Assembly (NCBI GenBank): GCA_021777835.1
Contig: JAJYDC010000010.1
Coordinates: 1-64,000, forward strand
Direction: 5' to 3'
Source: Bacteroidota bacterium
GTDB lineage: Bacteria; Bacteroidota; Ignavibacteria; Ignavibacteriales; Ignavibacteriaceae
DNA length: 64,000 nucleotides
Positions within the stretch are counted from its first letter, which is position 1. Each line of letters opens with the position of its first letter. A program made the position numbers and the translations under genes. Shown piece by piece: positions 8,362 through 16,892 of the stretch. The notes below the pieces were generated by a model that saw only the letters and a program-made list of their open reading frames with translations, did no database searches and was not told the origin of the DNA.

Positions 8362-10548
8362 ATGAAACAAGCTCATAAAATATTAAAAGAAGTATTCGGG
8401 TACGAATCTTTCAGATATCTTCAGAAAGAAATAATTCAAAATATTCTGAACAAAAATGATACTTTGGTAATAATGCCTACGGGGGGTGGAAAGTCTATAT
8501 GCTATCAAATTCCAGCGCTACTTTTTGATGGATTAACAATAGTAATATCGCCGTTAATTTCATTGATGAGAGACCAAGTTGAGCAATTACGTCAGCTAGG
8601 AGTAAATGCAGCTTTGTTAAACAGCTCACTTTCCCAGGATATTTACAGAATAAATTATGAAAATGTAAAAACAGGAAAAGCAAAGCTTCTCTACATGGCT
8701 CCGGAATCTTTAGCCAAGGAAGAAATTACAAGTTTGTTAAAAACCATTACTGTAGATTGTATTACTGTTGATGAAGCTCATTGTATTTCGGAATGGGGAC
8801 ATGATTTTAGGAAAGATTATCGTCAGCTTGGAAATTTAAGGAAAAATTTTCCATCTGCAGTTTGCGTTGGGTTAACAGCGACAGCAACACCAAGAGTTCG
8901 GGATGATGTTATAGTAAATTTAAATATGGTTCAGCCCCAAAAATTTGTGGCAAGTTTTAACCGCGAAAATTTATTTCTGCAGGTTTTGCCAAAACGTGAT
9001 GCATTTGAACAAACCGTTGATTTTTTGAAAGAGCACAAAAATCAATCCGGTATCATTTACTGCTTCTCACGCAAACAGGTAGACAGTCTTAATGATGATT
9101 TATCGCATCAAGGCTTTTCAACAAGACCTTATCACGCCGGACTTTCTGATGAGGAAAGAAACAGGAACCAAGATTTATTTATTAAAGATGAAGTCCAGAT
9201 CATTATAGCAACAATTGCATTCGGAATGGGAATAAATAAATCAAATGTCCGGTTTGTACTTCATTACGACCTACCCAAAAATATTGAATCTTATTACCAG
9301 GAGATAGGAAGGTCGGGGCGAGATGGATTGAGAGCCGACTGTCTTCTTTTATTTAGTTACGCCGACATTTCGAAAATAAATTATTTTATTGATCAAAAAG
9401 AAAATGAGCTTGAAATGATTTCAGCAAAAGCTCATTTAAATTCAATGGTTAAATATGCAGAATCGGATATTTGCAGGAGAAACACGCTCATAAATTATTT
9501 TGGCGAGACATATCAAACCGAATACTGTGGGATGTGCGATAATTGTCTTGCTGAGGAAAAGGAAATGGTTGACATTACTATCCCGGCGCAAAAACTTTTA
9601 TCGACAGTAAAGCGGACAGGAGAAATATTCGGAGCCAATTATATTATTGATGTTTTACTCGGAGAAGAATCAGATAGGATATTCAGCAACGGGCATCAAA
9701 AATTACCTGTATATGCAATAGGAAGTGAATTTGATAAAAAGCAATGGCATACATTTGTTAATCAGTTCATCCGAAAAGAAATTCTTACAAGGGATTTAGA
9801 ATTCGGCAGCTTAAAACTTACAAAGAAATCTTACGATGTTTTGTTGAAGAAGGATAAAGTACTTGGATTTATCAAGGAACCGGGACCTATAACCAAGAAA
9901 GTGAAATTCTCCGCAAAAAGCGGCGATCAGGCCTATGATAATGAGTTGTTTGAGCTGCTGCGGAAAAAAAGGAAAGAGATTGCCGAAGAAAACGGTATTC
10001 CACCATACGTAATTTTTAATGATAAGACTTTAACTCAAATGGCTGCAAAACTTCCGCAAAACGAGTCAAGTTTATTGGGAATTAGTGGTGTAGGAATAAA
10101 TAAACTTGAGAGCTACGGGAATATTTTTTTATCGGTTATAAAAAAGTATTGTTCACAAAAAAGGAGTCAAATCTTCCATCCAGGCAAAAAAACGGAGTCA
10201 ATTAGCAGGCAAAGATTAAAAGCTAATTCTGATCTACGCTACACACTTATAGGTGAATCTCTGAATAACGGCGCCTCAATTGAAGAATTAGCCAAAGAAT
10301 ATAAGGTTAAATTGCCTACTATAATTTCTCATCTTGAGCGATATGTCAATGAAGGAAAAAAGATCAGGATTGAAGCACTGACCCAAAGAATATCCTTACC
10401 TAAAGAGAAGTATGCAAAAGTATTTGATGCATTTAAGGCTGAAGGTATGTCAAGTTTATCTATTATTCATGAAAAACTTGGTAATGAAGTTTCCTATGAA
10501 GATCTGCATCTTCTCAGGATAATTTTTAGTGTTACACGCGACATTTGA
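8362..10548 (+). CDS. recQ: ATP-dependent DNA helicase RecQ
   Basis: 728 aa, 3'-5' superfamily 2 helicase for recombination and replication-fork repair. Walker A 'PTGGGKS' (about 39-45), 'DEAH' (about 137), 'GLTATATP' and motif VI 'QEIGRSGRDG' mark the two RecA domains. The Zn-binding subdomain has Cys at 'CRRNTLINYFGE' and 'CGMCDNC'. RQC winged helix spans about 405-515, HRDC about 525-600 ('LRKKRKEIAEENGIPPYVIFND'), and a C-terminal helix-turn-helix (about 630-725, 'GASIEELAKEYKVKLPTIISHL') gives the long form common in Bacteroidota. Its stop lies only 36 bp before the His leader ORF, and a promoter candidate for the his operon overlaps its last codons. Confidence 0.97.
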   Translation: MKQAHKILKEVFGYESFRYLQKEIIQNILNKNDTLVIMPTGGGKSICYQIPALLFDGLTIVISPLISLMRDQVEQLRQLGVNAALLNSSLSQDIYRINYENVKTGKAKLLYMAPESLAKEEITSLLKTITVDCITVDEAHCISEWGHDFRKDYRQLGNLRKNFPSAVCVGLTATATPRVRDDVIVNLNMVQPQKFVASFNRENLFLQVLPKRDAFEQTVDFLKEHKNQSGIIYCFSRKQVDSLNDDLSHQGFSTRPYHAGLSDEERNRNQDLFIKDEVQIIIATIAFGMGINKSNVRFVLHYDLPKNIESYYQEIGRSGRDGLRADCLLLFSYADISKINYFIDQKENELEMISAKAHLNSMVKYAESDICRRNTLINYFGETYQTEYCGMCDNCLAEEKEMVDITIPAQKLLSTVKRTGEIFGANYIIDVLLGEESDRIFSNGHQKLPVYAIGSEFDKKQWHTFVNQFIRKEILTRDLEFGSLKLTKKSYDVLLKKDKVLGFIKEPGPITKKVKFSAKSGDQAYDNELFELLRKKRKEIAEENGIPPYVIFNDKTLTQMAAKLPQNESSLLGISGVGINKLESYGNIFLSVIKKYCSQKRSQIFHPGKKTESISRQRLKANSDLRYTLIGESLNNGASIEELAKEYKVKLPTIISHLERYVNEGKKIRIEALTQRISLPKEKYAKVFDAFKAEGMSSLSIIHEKLGNEVSYEDLHLLRIIFSVTRDI

Positions 10549-10574
10549 TATAATTCAATTTTTATTTAAGTTTG
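10544..10574 (+). promoter_or_regulatory. Candidate his-operon promoter (TTTG-N19-TAnnTTTG)
   Basis: TTTG at 10544-10547 and TAAGTTTG at 10567-10574 are separated by exactly 19 nt, matching the -33/-7 consensus described for Bacteroidota primary sigma factor. Transcription would begin about 5-8 nt downstream, just before the leader peptide ATG (10585), leaving an almost leaderless leader ORF. A TATAAT at 10549-10554 is an alternative -10 but has no good -35. Confidence 0.55.
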
Positions 10575-10584
10575 CATCATTATT

Positions 10585-10668
10585 ATGAAAAAAGAAAATT
10601 TAAATATTACAGTTACCGGTCACGCACATCACCATCATCATTATTTTATCGATGCCGGACGAAGTTGA
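10585..10668 (+). CDS. hisL: His operon leader peptide (27 aa, HAHHHHH)
   Basis: Short ORF translating to MKKENLNITVTG-HAHHHHH-YFIDAGRS. Six of seven consecutive residues (13-19) are His, encoded by CAC GCA CAT CAC CAT CAT CAT. It lies between recQ and hisG, directly ahead of mutually exclusive hairpins and an intrinsic terminator. In established his attenuation (enteric hisL), shortage of charged His-tRNA stalls the ribosome on such a run and prevents termination. There is no good Shine-Dalgarno; translation is probably from a near-leaderless message. Too short for routine gene callers. Confidence 0.93.
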   Translation: MKKENLNITVTGHAHHHHHYFIDAGRS

Positions 10669-10720
10669 AATATTTTAATTAAAAAATTAACACCCCGGCA
10701 ATTGTCGGGGTTTTTGCTTT
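10616..10720 (+). promoter_or_regulatory. Transcription attenuator of the his operon
   Basis: Three alternative pairings can be drawn. 1:2 (pause): CCGGT 10616-10620 with GCCGG 10654-10658. 2:3 (antiterminator): TGCCGG 10653-10658 with CCGGCA 10695-10700. 3:4 (terminator): CCCCGGC 10693-10699 with GTCGGGG 10704-10710. Segment 1 abuts the first His codon (10621), so a ribosome stalled on the His run masks it, freeing segment 2 to capture segment 3 and block the terminator. Readthrough then reaches hisG at 10736. Pairings were drawn by eye. Confidence 0.85.
10693..10720 (+). terminator. Intrinsic terminator of the his attenuator
   Basis: Stem CCCCGGC / GTCGGGG (7 bp with one G-U), loop AATT, followed by TTTTTGCTTTT. 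It lies 15 bp before hisG and is the 3:4 structure of the attenuator. Confidence 0.9.
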
Positions 10721-10735
10721 TAAAAGGATAATAGA

Positions 10736-11593
10736 ATGAATGGAAATTTAAAGTTAGCGGTGCAAAAAAAAGGTAGATTAACCGAAAAATCACTTGAGCT
10801 TTTACGTCATTGCGGATTGGAAATTGAAAATTACTCAGAACGACTTGTTATTTCCGTGCGAAATTTTCCAATGGATATCTTATTCCTTCGCGACGATGAT
10901 ATTCCAGAATATGTACAGGACGGAGTAGCAGATATTGGTATAGTCGGAGAAAATGTTATATACGAAAAGCAATCAAAAACGGATATTTTAGAAAAACTTG
11001 GTTTTGGTAAATGCAGTCTTCAGCTTGCTTACCCGGAGAACAAGGAATTAAAAACATTGGGTGATGTGAATGAGAAAATTATTGCGACCACATATCCAAA
11101 AATTCTTAAAGACTTCTTAAATAAAAACAATCTCAATGCTAAAATCATAGAACTTAGCGGCTCTGTAGAAATAGCTCCATCACTCGGAATTGCGGATTTA
11201 ATTTGTGATATTGTCTCTACCGGCAATACATTAATGATGAACAAGCTTAAAAAGTCATTTAAAGTTTTTGATTCCGAAGCGGTGCTGATCTCTTCGAGCA
11301 ATGGAAATGACAAAAGTGTAATCATTAATGATCTACTAGGTAGAATTCGTTCGGTTCTGAAGGCACGATCCTCAAAATATTTGATGATGAACATCCCTAA
11401 GAATTCTCTTGATGAAATTATCAGAATAATTCCTTCGTTAAAAAGTCCTACTGTTCTTCACCTAGCAGATGAACATTTGCTAGCTGTACATGCAGTAATA
11501 CCTTCTGATACTTTTTGGGAAATCTTCGGAGAATTGAAGGCTGCCGGGGCTTCCGGGATACTTTTACTTCCAATTGAGAATATGATTTTATGA
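10736..11593 (+). CDS. hisG: ATP phosphoribosyltransferase, long form (HisG)
   Basis: 285 aa; first step of histidine synthesis, ATP + PRPP to phosphoribosyl-ATP. The start 'LKLAVQKKGRL', the periplasmic-binding-like core and the PRPP loop 'DLICDIVSTGNTL' (about 158-170) are clear. The length and C-terminal ~75 residues ('PTVLHLADEHLLAVHAVI...') give the long HisG with a regulatory ACT-like domain, so no HisZ partner is needed and feedback inhibition by His is expected. First structural gene after the attenuator; overlaps hisD by 4 bp. Confidence 0.97.
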   Translation: MNGNLKLAVQKKGRLTEKSLELLRHCGLEIENYSERLVISVRNFPMDILFLRDDDIPEYVQDGVADIGIVGENVIYEKQSKTDILEKLGFGKCSLQLAYPENKELKTLGDVNEKIIATTYPKILKDFLNKNNLNAKIIELSGSVEIAPSLGIADLICDIVSTGNTLMMNKLKKSFKVFDSEAVLISSSNGNDKSVIINDLLGRIRSVLKARSSKYLMMNIPKNSLDEIIRIIPSLKSPTVLHLADEHLLAVHAVIPSDTFWEIFGELKAAGASGILLLPIENMIL

Positions 11594-12876
11594 AAACTTA
11601 TTTTTATCAAAAACTTTCGAATTTAGAAAAGCAAAATCTGCTGAAGCGTCCCTCAATTGATGTTGAAGAATTTTCGGTTATTGTTAAACCTATTCTTTTG
11701 GATATCAAACAAAATGGTTTAAGCGCTGCGTTGAAATATGCAAAACAATTTGACGGATTTACAGGTAATGAAATGAGGGTAACCCGGCAAGAATTTGAAG
11801 AAGCCGAAAAGAAGTTAGATAGTAAAATTAAGAAGGCAATTATAACCGCAGCAGAAAACATAAGGAAATTCCATTCCAAGCAAATCCCTCAGGCATATGA
11901 AATCGAAACAATGGAAGGGATTAAATGTTCAAGAGAATTTCGGGCTATTGAAAATGTAGGTTTATATATTCCCGGCGGAAGTGCGATTCTTCCAAGCACT
12001 ATGTTAATGCTTGGAATACCTGCTCAATTAGCGGGTTGTAAAAGAGTTGTTGTTTGCTCGCCGGCTAAAGACGGGAAGCTAAATTTTCCGCTTCTTTTTG
12101 CTGCACAACTTTGCGGAATAGATGAGTTTTACAAAATAGGGGGGGCGCAAGCTATTGGTTTGATGGCATACGGTGATATAAATATTTCTAAAGTAGATAA
12201 AATATTTGGTCCTGGAAATCAATTTGTTACCACTGCTAAATTAATTGTAAGTATTGATTTTGACGGAAGCGCTATTGATATGCCTGCCGGCCCAAGTGAA
12301 GTCCTGGTAATTGCGGATGAAAATACAAACCCTGAATTTGCTGCAGCCGACCTTTTGTCTCAGGCAGAACACGGTGCCGATTCACAAGTTGTTTTGGTCT
12401 CAACCTCTGAAAATCTTATAAGTCAAACGATTGAGGCAATTAAAGTTCAGCTTGAAGATTTACCGAGAAAAGAGATAGCAAAAAAGGCTTTGGAAAAGTC
12501 TTTTTCTCTCATAGTAGAAAATATTGATGATGCGATACGTTTCAGCAATTCTTACGCTCCAGAGCATTTAATCTTAAATATTAATAATGCAGAGTCATAT
12601 AAGTCAAAAATAACCAATGCGGGTTCGGTATTTGTGGGACAGTATTCACCGGAAAGTGCCGGTGATTATGCATCCGGAACTAATCATTCACTTCCAACAT
12701 ACGGTTATGCTAAAACCTATGGAGGGGTATCTGTAGATACTTTTATGAAGTCAATGACATTTCAAAAGCTTTCAAAAGCGGGGCTTGAAAATATTTCGGG
12801 AACGGTTGAAACATTAGCTGAAGTCGAAGAATTAATTGCTCATAAAAATGCGGTAAGAATTAGGATAGCGGAATAA
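11590..12876 (+). CDS. hisD: Histidinol dehydrogenase
   Basis: 428 aa, normal length. Catalyses the last two oxidations, L-histidinol to L-histidine with NAD. Signature stretches: 'IENVGLYIPGGSAILPST', 'DMPAGPSEVLVIAD', 'DLLSQAEHGADSQ' (zinc ligands Gln/His), and the catalytic 'SYAPEHLIL' Glu-His pair, with a final zinc region 'GTNHSLPT'. The ATG overlaps the hisG stop (ATGA), so translation is coupled; hisC begins 3 bp after its stop. Confidence 0.98.
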   Translation: MKTYFYQKLSNLEKQNLLKRPSIDVEEFSVIVKPILLDIKQNGLSAALKYAKQFDGFTGNEMRVTRQEFEEAEKKLDSKIKKAIITAAENIRKFHSKQIPQAYEIETMEGIKCSREFRAIENVGLYIPGGSAILPSTMLMLGIPAQLAGCKRVVVCSPAKDGKLNFPLLFAAQLCGIDEFYKIGGAQAIGLMAYGDINISKVDKIFGPGNQFVTTAKLIVSIDFDGSAIDMPAGPSEVLVIADENTNPEFAAADLLSQAEHGADSQVVLVSTSENLISQTIEAIKVQLEDLPRKEIAKKALEKSFSLIVENIDDAIRFSNSYAPEHLILNINNAESYKSKITNAGSVFVGQYSPESAGDYASGTNHSLPTYGYAKTYGGVSVDTFMKSMTFQKLSKAGLENISGTVETLAEVEELIAHKNAVRIRIAE

Positions 12877-12879
12877 AAA

Positions 12880-13932
12880 ATGGATATAAATAAACTTGTC
12901 AGGAAAAATATTTTAGAACTTAAGCCTTACACTTCAGCTAGAGACATTTACGAAGGTGACGGCATTTTACTTGATGCAAACGAGAACAGTTTTGGTTCAA
13001 CTTTTACGGAAATTGAAGGATTAAAGCTTAACCGATACCCCGATCCGCATCAAAATGATTTAAGGGAGATTGTTTCTAACTATTTATCGGTCAGTAAGGA
13101 AAATCTATTCTTCGGTGTTGGCTCAGACGAAATTATCGATTTACTTATTAGAATTTTTTGTGAGCCGGGCAGAGACAATGTGATCATTCCAGAACCGACT
13201 TACGGAATGTACAAAGTAGCATGTGATATTAATAATATCGAAACAAAAAGTGTACTTCTTACCGATAAATTTCAGATTGATTTTAATGAAGTTGATAAAG
13301 CATTTAATTCAAACTCAAAAATTATTTTCTTATGCTCGCCTAATAATCCAACCGGAAACCTTCTAAATAAAGTAGACGTAGCCAGACTTTGTGAAAAGTA
13401 TAATTCAATCATTGTAGTAGATGAAGCATATATTGATTTTTCAATAGAAGGTGCGCTGATCGATGAATTCAAAGAATATAATAACCTTGTGATATTGAGA
13501 ACTTTCTCCAAAGCCTGGGGATTAGCTGGGATACGACTAGGTTATTGTATAGCTGATTCCGATTTGATTAAAGTATTATTCAAAGTTAAAGCACCGTACA
13601 ACATAAGCACATTAACGCGTTATGTTTTAACTAAGGCTTTTGTAAATTCATCAGTCAAAGACGAATATATTCAATCGATAATAGCGGAACGAAAAAGATT
13701 AAAACATCAACTTGAAACTCTAAAAGGAATTGAAAATGTATTTGACTCCGACGCGAATTTTCTTTTAATAAAATGTAATAATCCAATAGAAGTTCAAAAT
13801 AAATTAATTGATAAGGGAATAATCGTAAGGGACAGAAGCAATCAGCCCAAATTAGGCGGTTGTCTAAGAATATCTATTGGAAGTAAAGCAGAGAACGATT
13901 TACTTTGGGAAGCAATTAAAAATATATTATAA
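12880..13932 (+). CDS. hisC: Histidinol-phosphate aminotransferase
   Basis: 350 aa class I/II PLP aminotransferase converting imidazole-acetol phosphate and glutamate to histidinol phosphate. The start 'LVRKNILELKPYTSARD', 'LDANENSFGS', 'LNRYPDP' and 'FFGVGSDEIIDLLIR' are HisC hallmarks. The PLP-binding Lys is in 'RTFSKAWGLAGIRLGY' (about 208-212), with 'SPNNPTGN' and 'VVDEAYIDF' upstream. Sits between hisD (3 bp) and hisB (12 bp). Confidence 0.97.
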   Translation: MDINKLVRKNILELKPYTSARDIYEGDGILLDANENSFGSTFTEIEGLKLNRYPDPHQNDLREIVSNYLSVSKENLFFGVGSDEIIDLLIRIFCEPGRDNVIIPEPTYGMYKVACDINNIETKSVLLTDKFQIDFNEVDKAFNSNSKIIFLCSPNNPTGNLLNKVDVARLCEKYNSIIVVDEAYIDFSIEGALIDEFKEYNNLVILRTFSKAWGLAGIRLGYCIADSDLIKVLFKVKAPYNISTLTRYVLTKAFVNSSVKDEYIQSIIAERKRLKHQLETLKGIENVFDSDANFLLIKCNNPIEVQNKLIDKGIIVRDRSNQPKLGGCLRISIGSKAENDLLWEAIKNIL

Positions 13933-13944
13933 ACAACGACTAAA

Positions 13945-14838
13945 ATGCACAAAATAATAATAGATAATGAATTCTTTAAGTTAAAACTGCCTATATCATC
14001 GGGACTGATAGGCGGGCTTAAAAAACTTTCACAAAATGGATTTGATATTTCCGTAAAGAATTTCGACTTATCCACTGACGAAACATTAAAGCATATTTTT
14101 GAAATTGAGGGAATAAAAATTAGGAATAGCCAGCAAAAGGATGATGATTCGTTTGTTATTTCTGTTGGGAAGTCCCCGCATAAAAATTCAATTGCAGTAA
14201 AGGACAAAACAGAAATAAATAATTTCGCAAAAGCTGTTGAACTCATTATTTCAAGAATTCGTTCTTCGTCTAAATTCCGAAAAACAAAAGAAACCGAAAT
14301 AAAAATAAATTTATCTCTTGATGGTAAGGGGATTGCTGATATAAGCACAGGCATTGGCTTTTTTGATCACATGTTAGAACAAATCGCAAAACATTCAAAC
14401 ATTAATTTGAAAGTTGAAGTCAACGGTGATCTTCATGTGGACGAGCACCACACGATTGAAGATGTTGGAATAACATTGGGGCAAGCATTAAGCGAAGCAC
14501 TCGGAGAGAAGCTGGGCATCAAACGTTACGGATATTATTTACCAATGGACGACACAATTGCGAAGTGTGCCATTGATTTAGGCGGCAGGTCATATTTAAA
14601 TTTTAAGTGCAAGTTTGAGAGAGAAAAAGTAGGAGAATTTCCGACCGAGTTAACGGAGGAATTTTTTCGAGGGCTTTCGGCCGGCTTAAAGGCAAACATC
14701 TTTATTAGAGCAAAAGGGAAAAATGATCATCATAAAATCGAGGCAATATTTAAGGCTTTTGCAAAATCATTAAACGAAGCTTGCCGATTGGACGAAAGAA
14801 ATGAAGGTACGCTTCCATCAACAAAAGGAGTTTTATGA
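13945..14838 (+). CDS. hisB: Imidazoleglycerol-phosphate dehydratase with a degenerate N-terminal domain
   Basis: 297 aa. Residues ~108-297 are a complete dehydratase (IGPD): 'GIGFFDHMLEQIAKHS', 'DLHVDEHHTIEDVGI', 'FFRGLSAGLKANI', 'KNDHHKIEAIFKAFAKSL', with both metal-binding His clusters intact. Bifunctional HisB carries an N-terminal HAD-type histidinol-phosphate phosphatase of ~165 aa with a DxDGT nucleophile. Here the extension is only ~107 aa, has no DxD, and keeps just a faint 'GLIGGLKKLSQNGFDISVKN' like the HAD 'aLkkLkeaGykl' segment. I infer a dead or repurposed remnant, so the phosphatase step must be supplied elsewhere. Overlaps hisH by 4 bp. Confidence 0.92.
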   Translation: MHKIIIDNEFFKLKLPISSGLIGGLKKLSQNGFDISVKNFDLSTDETLKHIFEIEGIKIRNSQQKDDDSFVISVGKSPHKNSIAVKDKTEINNFAKAVELIISRIRSSSKFRKTKETEIKINLSLDGKGIADISTGIGFFDHMLEQIAKHSNINLKVEVNGDLHVDEHHTIEDVGITLGQALSEALGEKLGIKRYGYYLPMDDTIAKCAIDLGGRSYLNFKCKFEREKVGEFPTELTEEFFRGLSAGLKANIFIRAKGKNDHHKIEAIFKAFAKSLNEACRLDERNEGTLPSTKGVL

Positions 14839-15419
14839 TTGCGTTAATTGATTACGGTGCAGGCAACGTTGCCTCAGTTGCAAATGCACTGACAGAGCTT
14901 AAGCAGGAATTTATAATTACAAGCAACGAAGCAGAAATATGCCGGGCACAAAAAATCATTTTCCCGGGTGTAGGAGAGGCTTCCTACGCAATTCGGCAGC
15001 TTCATTTATTAAATCTTTTTACTGTTTTACGTATTGTAAAAAAGCCTATGTTAGGTATCTGTCTTGGGATGCAGCTGATGGCAGATTTTTCTAAAGAAGG
15101 AAACGTTACTTGTCTTGGAATATTTTCTGTAACGGCAGAAAAATTTGATGAAAGTAAAACTAAAGTGCCCCACATGGGGTGGAACGACATTGAAATTGTA
15201 AAAGAAAGTAAACTCTTCAAGGGTATAAAAAGCGGCGAAAGATTTTACTTCGCAAATTCTTATTATTTACCGGTGTGTCCGTATACGACCTCAATATCAA
15301 ACAACGAGATTAACTTTTCATCTTCGCTTGAAAAGGATAATTTTTATGGCGTACAATTTCATCCAGAAAAATCAGGAAGCGCCGGATTAAGAATATTAAA
15401 AAACTTTATTGATATATGA
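14835..15419 (+). CDS. hisH: Imidazole glycerol phosphate synthase, glutaminase subunit
   Basis: 194 aa class I glutamine amidotransferase. It makes ammonia from glutamine and channels it to HisF. Catalytic Cys in 'MLGICLGMQLMAD' (about 75) and His-Glu in 'VQFHPEKSG' (about 177-180) are present; the oxyanion-hole region 'IDYGAGNVASV' begins the protein. 4-bp overlaps with hisB upstream and hisA downstream indicate tight coupling. Confidence 0.97.
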   Translation: MIALIDYGAGNVASVANALTELKQEFIITSNEAEICRAQKIIFPGVGEASYAIRQLHLLNLFTVLRIVKKPMLGICLGMQLMADFSKEGNVTCLGIFSVTAEKFDESKTKVPHMGWNDIEIVKESKLFKGIKSGERFYFANSYYLPVCPYTTSISNNEINFSSSLEKDNFYGVQFHPEKSGSAGLRILKNFIDI

Positions 15420-16135
15420 TAATAATTCCCGCCATAGATATTTTAGATAACGAAATTGTCCGCTTAACAAAAGGCAATTTTAATAACATTACATATTACC
15501 GGAACACACCATTCGAGCAAGCTCAACTATATGAATCTCACGGTTTTGGCACGGTGCATATTGTTGATTTGAAAGGGGCTAAAACAGGAAAGTTTACCGC
15601 ACTAGAAATAGCCAAAAAAATTAAAACTGAAACGAAACTCAGAATAGAGTTCGGCGGAGGAATAAGAGATGTAAAAACAGCCACAGAACTGATTTCTACC
15701 GGAATTGATTATATAATAATCGGATCGCTTTCTGTAAAAAATAAAAACGAGTTTGAGTTAATCGTTAAAAACAATTCGCCAGAAAGAATTGTTAATGCAA
15801 TTGATGTAGAAAATGATGAAGTAAAAATATCGGGTTGGACTGAAGAAACTTCGATATCGGTTTATTCTCACATTGAATATTGTTTATCGCTTGGAGTAAA
15901 AAAGGTTTTATGCACCGATATTTCAAAAGACGGGATGCTCGTTGGCGTAAATATGGAATTGTATCAAAATATATTAAAACGGTTTCCGGAAATAGAACTT
16001 ATAGCTTCGGGTGGTATTAGGGACATTGAGGACGTAAAAAATCTAAAAGAGACAAATATATATGGAGTAGTCATAGGAAAAGCAATTTATGAAGACAGAA
16101 TTGATTTGAAGGAGTTAGCGAAGATTGCTTTGTAA
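15416..16135 (+). CDS. hisA: ProFAR isomerase (HisA)
   Basis: 239 aa TIM barrel for the Amadori isomerisation of ProFAR to PRFAR. Catalytic Asp in 'IPAIDILDNEIVRL' (about 8) and the second in 'NAIDVENDEV' (about 125-130). Phosphate-binding glycines are in 'IEFGGGIRD' and 'ELIASGGIRDI'. The half-barrel duplication shared with HisF is visible. Overlaps hisH by 4 bp and hisF by 11 bp. Confidence 0.96.
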   Translation: MIIIPAIDILDNEIVRLTKGNFNNITYYRNTPFEQAQLYESHGFGTVHIVDLKGAKTGKFTALEIAKKIKTETKLRIEFGGGIRDVKTATELISTGIDYIIIGSLSVKNKNEFELIVKNNSPERIVNAIDVENDEVKISGWTEETSISVYSHIEYCLSLGVKKVLCTDISKDGMLVGVNMELYQNILKRFPEIELIASGGIRDIEDVKNLKETNIYGVVIGKAIYEDRIDLKELAKIAL

Positions 16136-16880
16136 AAGAATTATACCTTGTCTGGATATAAAAGACGGACGTGTAGTGAAGGGAACAAACTTTGTGAATT
16201 TAGTTGATGCTGGTTCTCCTGTTGAACTTGCAGCACGCTATTCAAAAGAAATGGCAGATGAATTAGTGTTCCTAGATATAACGGCCTCAAATGAAAAGAG
16301 AAAGACATTGCTTTCGCTTGTAAGAGAAGTAGCAAAAGCAATAAGAATTCCGTTTACCGTCGGAGGAGGCATTTCTGAAATAAAAGACATCGAAGCCTTA
16401 CTTAAAGCCGGCGCCGATAAAGTGTCGCTAAACTCTTCAATAGTGAAAAATCCGAAGTTGATTTCGGAGGCAGCCAAACAATTCGGAAGCCAGGCAATTG
16501 TTGCTGCTATTGATATAAAGAATAACGGAAAAGAAAATAAGGTTTATATAAACGGCGGAAGAGAAGAGACTAATCTTACCGGCTTGGATTGGTGTAAACA
16601 GGCGGCAGAACTTGGCGCCGGAGAAATCTTGTTGACCTCTATGGATAAAGACGGAACAAAAGACGGCTACGACATTGAATTTTTAAAACTCGTTACGTTA
16701 AGTATTTCAATACCGGTAATTGCTTCCGGAGGTGCCGGGAAGAAAGAGGACTTTTTTGATGCATTCCAATTAGCAAATGTTGATGCATGTCTAGCAGCAA
16801 GTCTTTTTCATTTTAATATTCTGCCGATAGCTGAATTAAAAAATTATTTAAGAAACAACGGAATTACTATAAGGATTTAG
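16125..16880 (+). CDS. hisF: Imidazole glycerol phosphate synthase, cyclase subunit
   Basis: 251 aa TIM barrel that uses HisH-derived ammonia to turn PRFAR into imidazole glycerol phosphate and AICAR. 'KRIIPCLDIKDGRVVKG' carries the catalytic Asp (about 10), 'VAAIDIK' the second (about 129). Phosphate loops are 'TVGGGISEI' and 'VIASGGAG'. The start is a TTG inside the hisA 3' end, 10 nt after a GGAG; no ATG gives the conserved N-terminus, so TTG is well supported. Confidence 0.97.
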   Translation: MLCKRIIPCLDIKDGRVVKGTNFVNLVDAGSPVELAARYSKEMADELVFLDITASNEKRKTLLSLVREVAKAIRIPFTVGGGISEIKDIEALLKAGADKVSLNSSIVKNPKLISEAAKQFGSQAIVAAIDIKNNGKENKVYINGGREETNLTGLDWCKQAAELGAGEILLTSMDKDGTKDGYDIEFLKLVTLSISIPVIASGGAGKKEDFFDAFQLANVDACLAASLFHFNILPIAELKNYLRNNGITIRI

Positions 16881-16892
16881 ACGGAAACAATC

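Noticed and set aside
13945-14265. Active histidinol-phosphate phosphatase domain in HisB
   Set aside because: No DxD nucleophile motif and about 60 residues too short.
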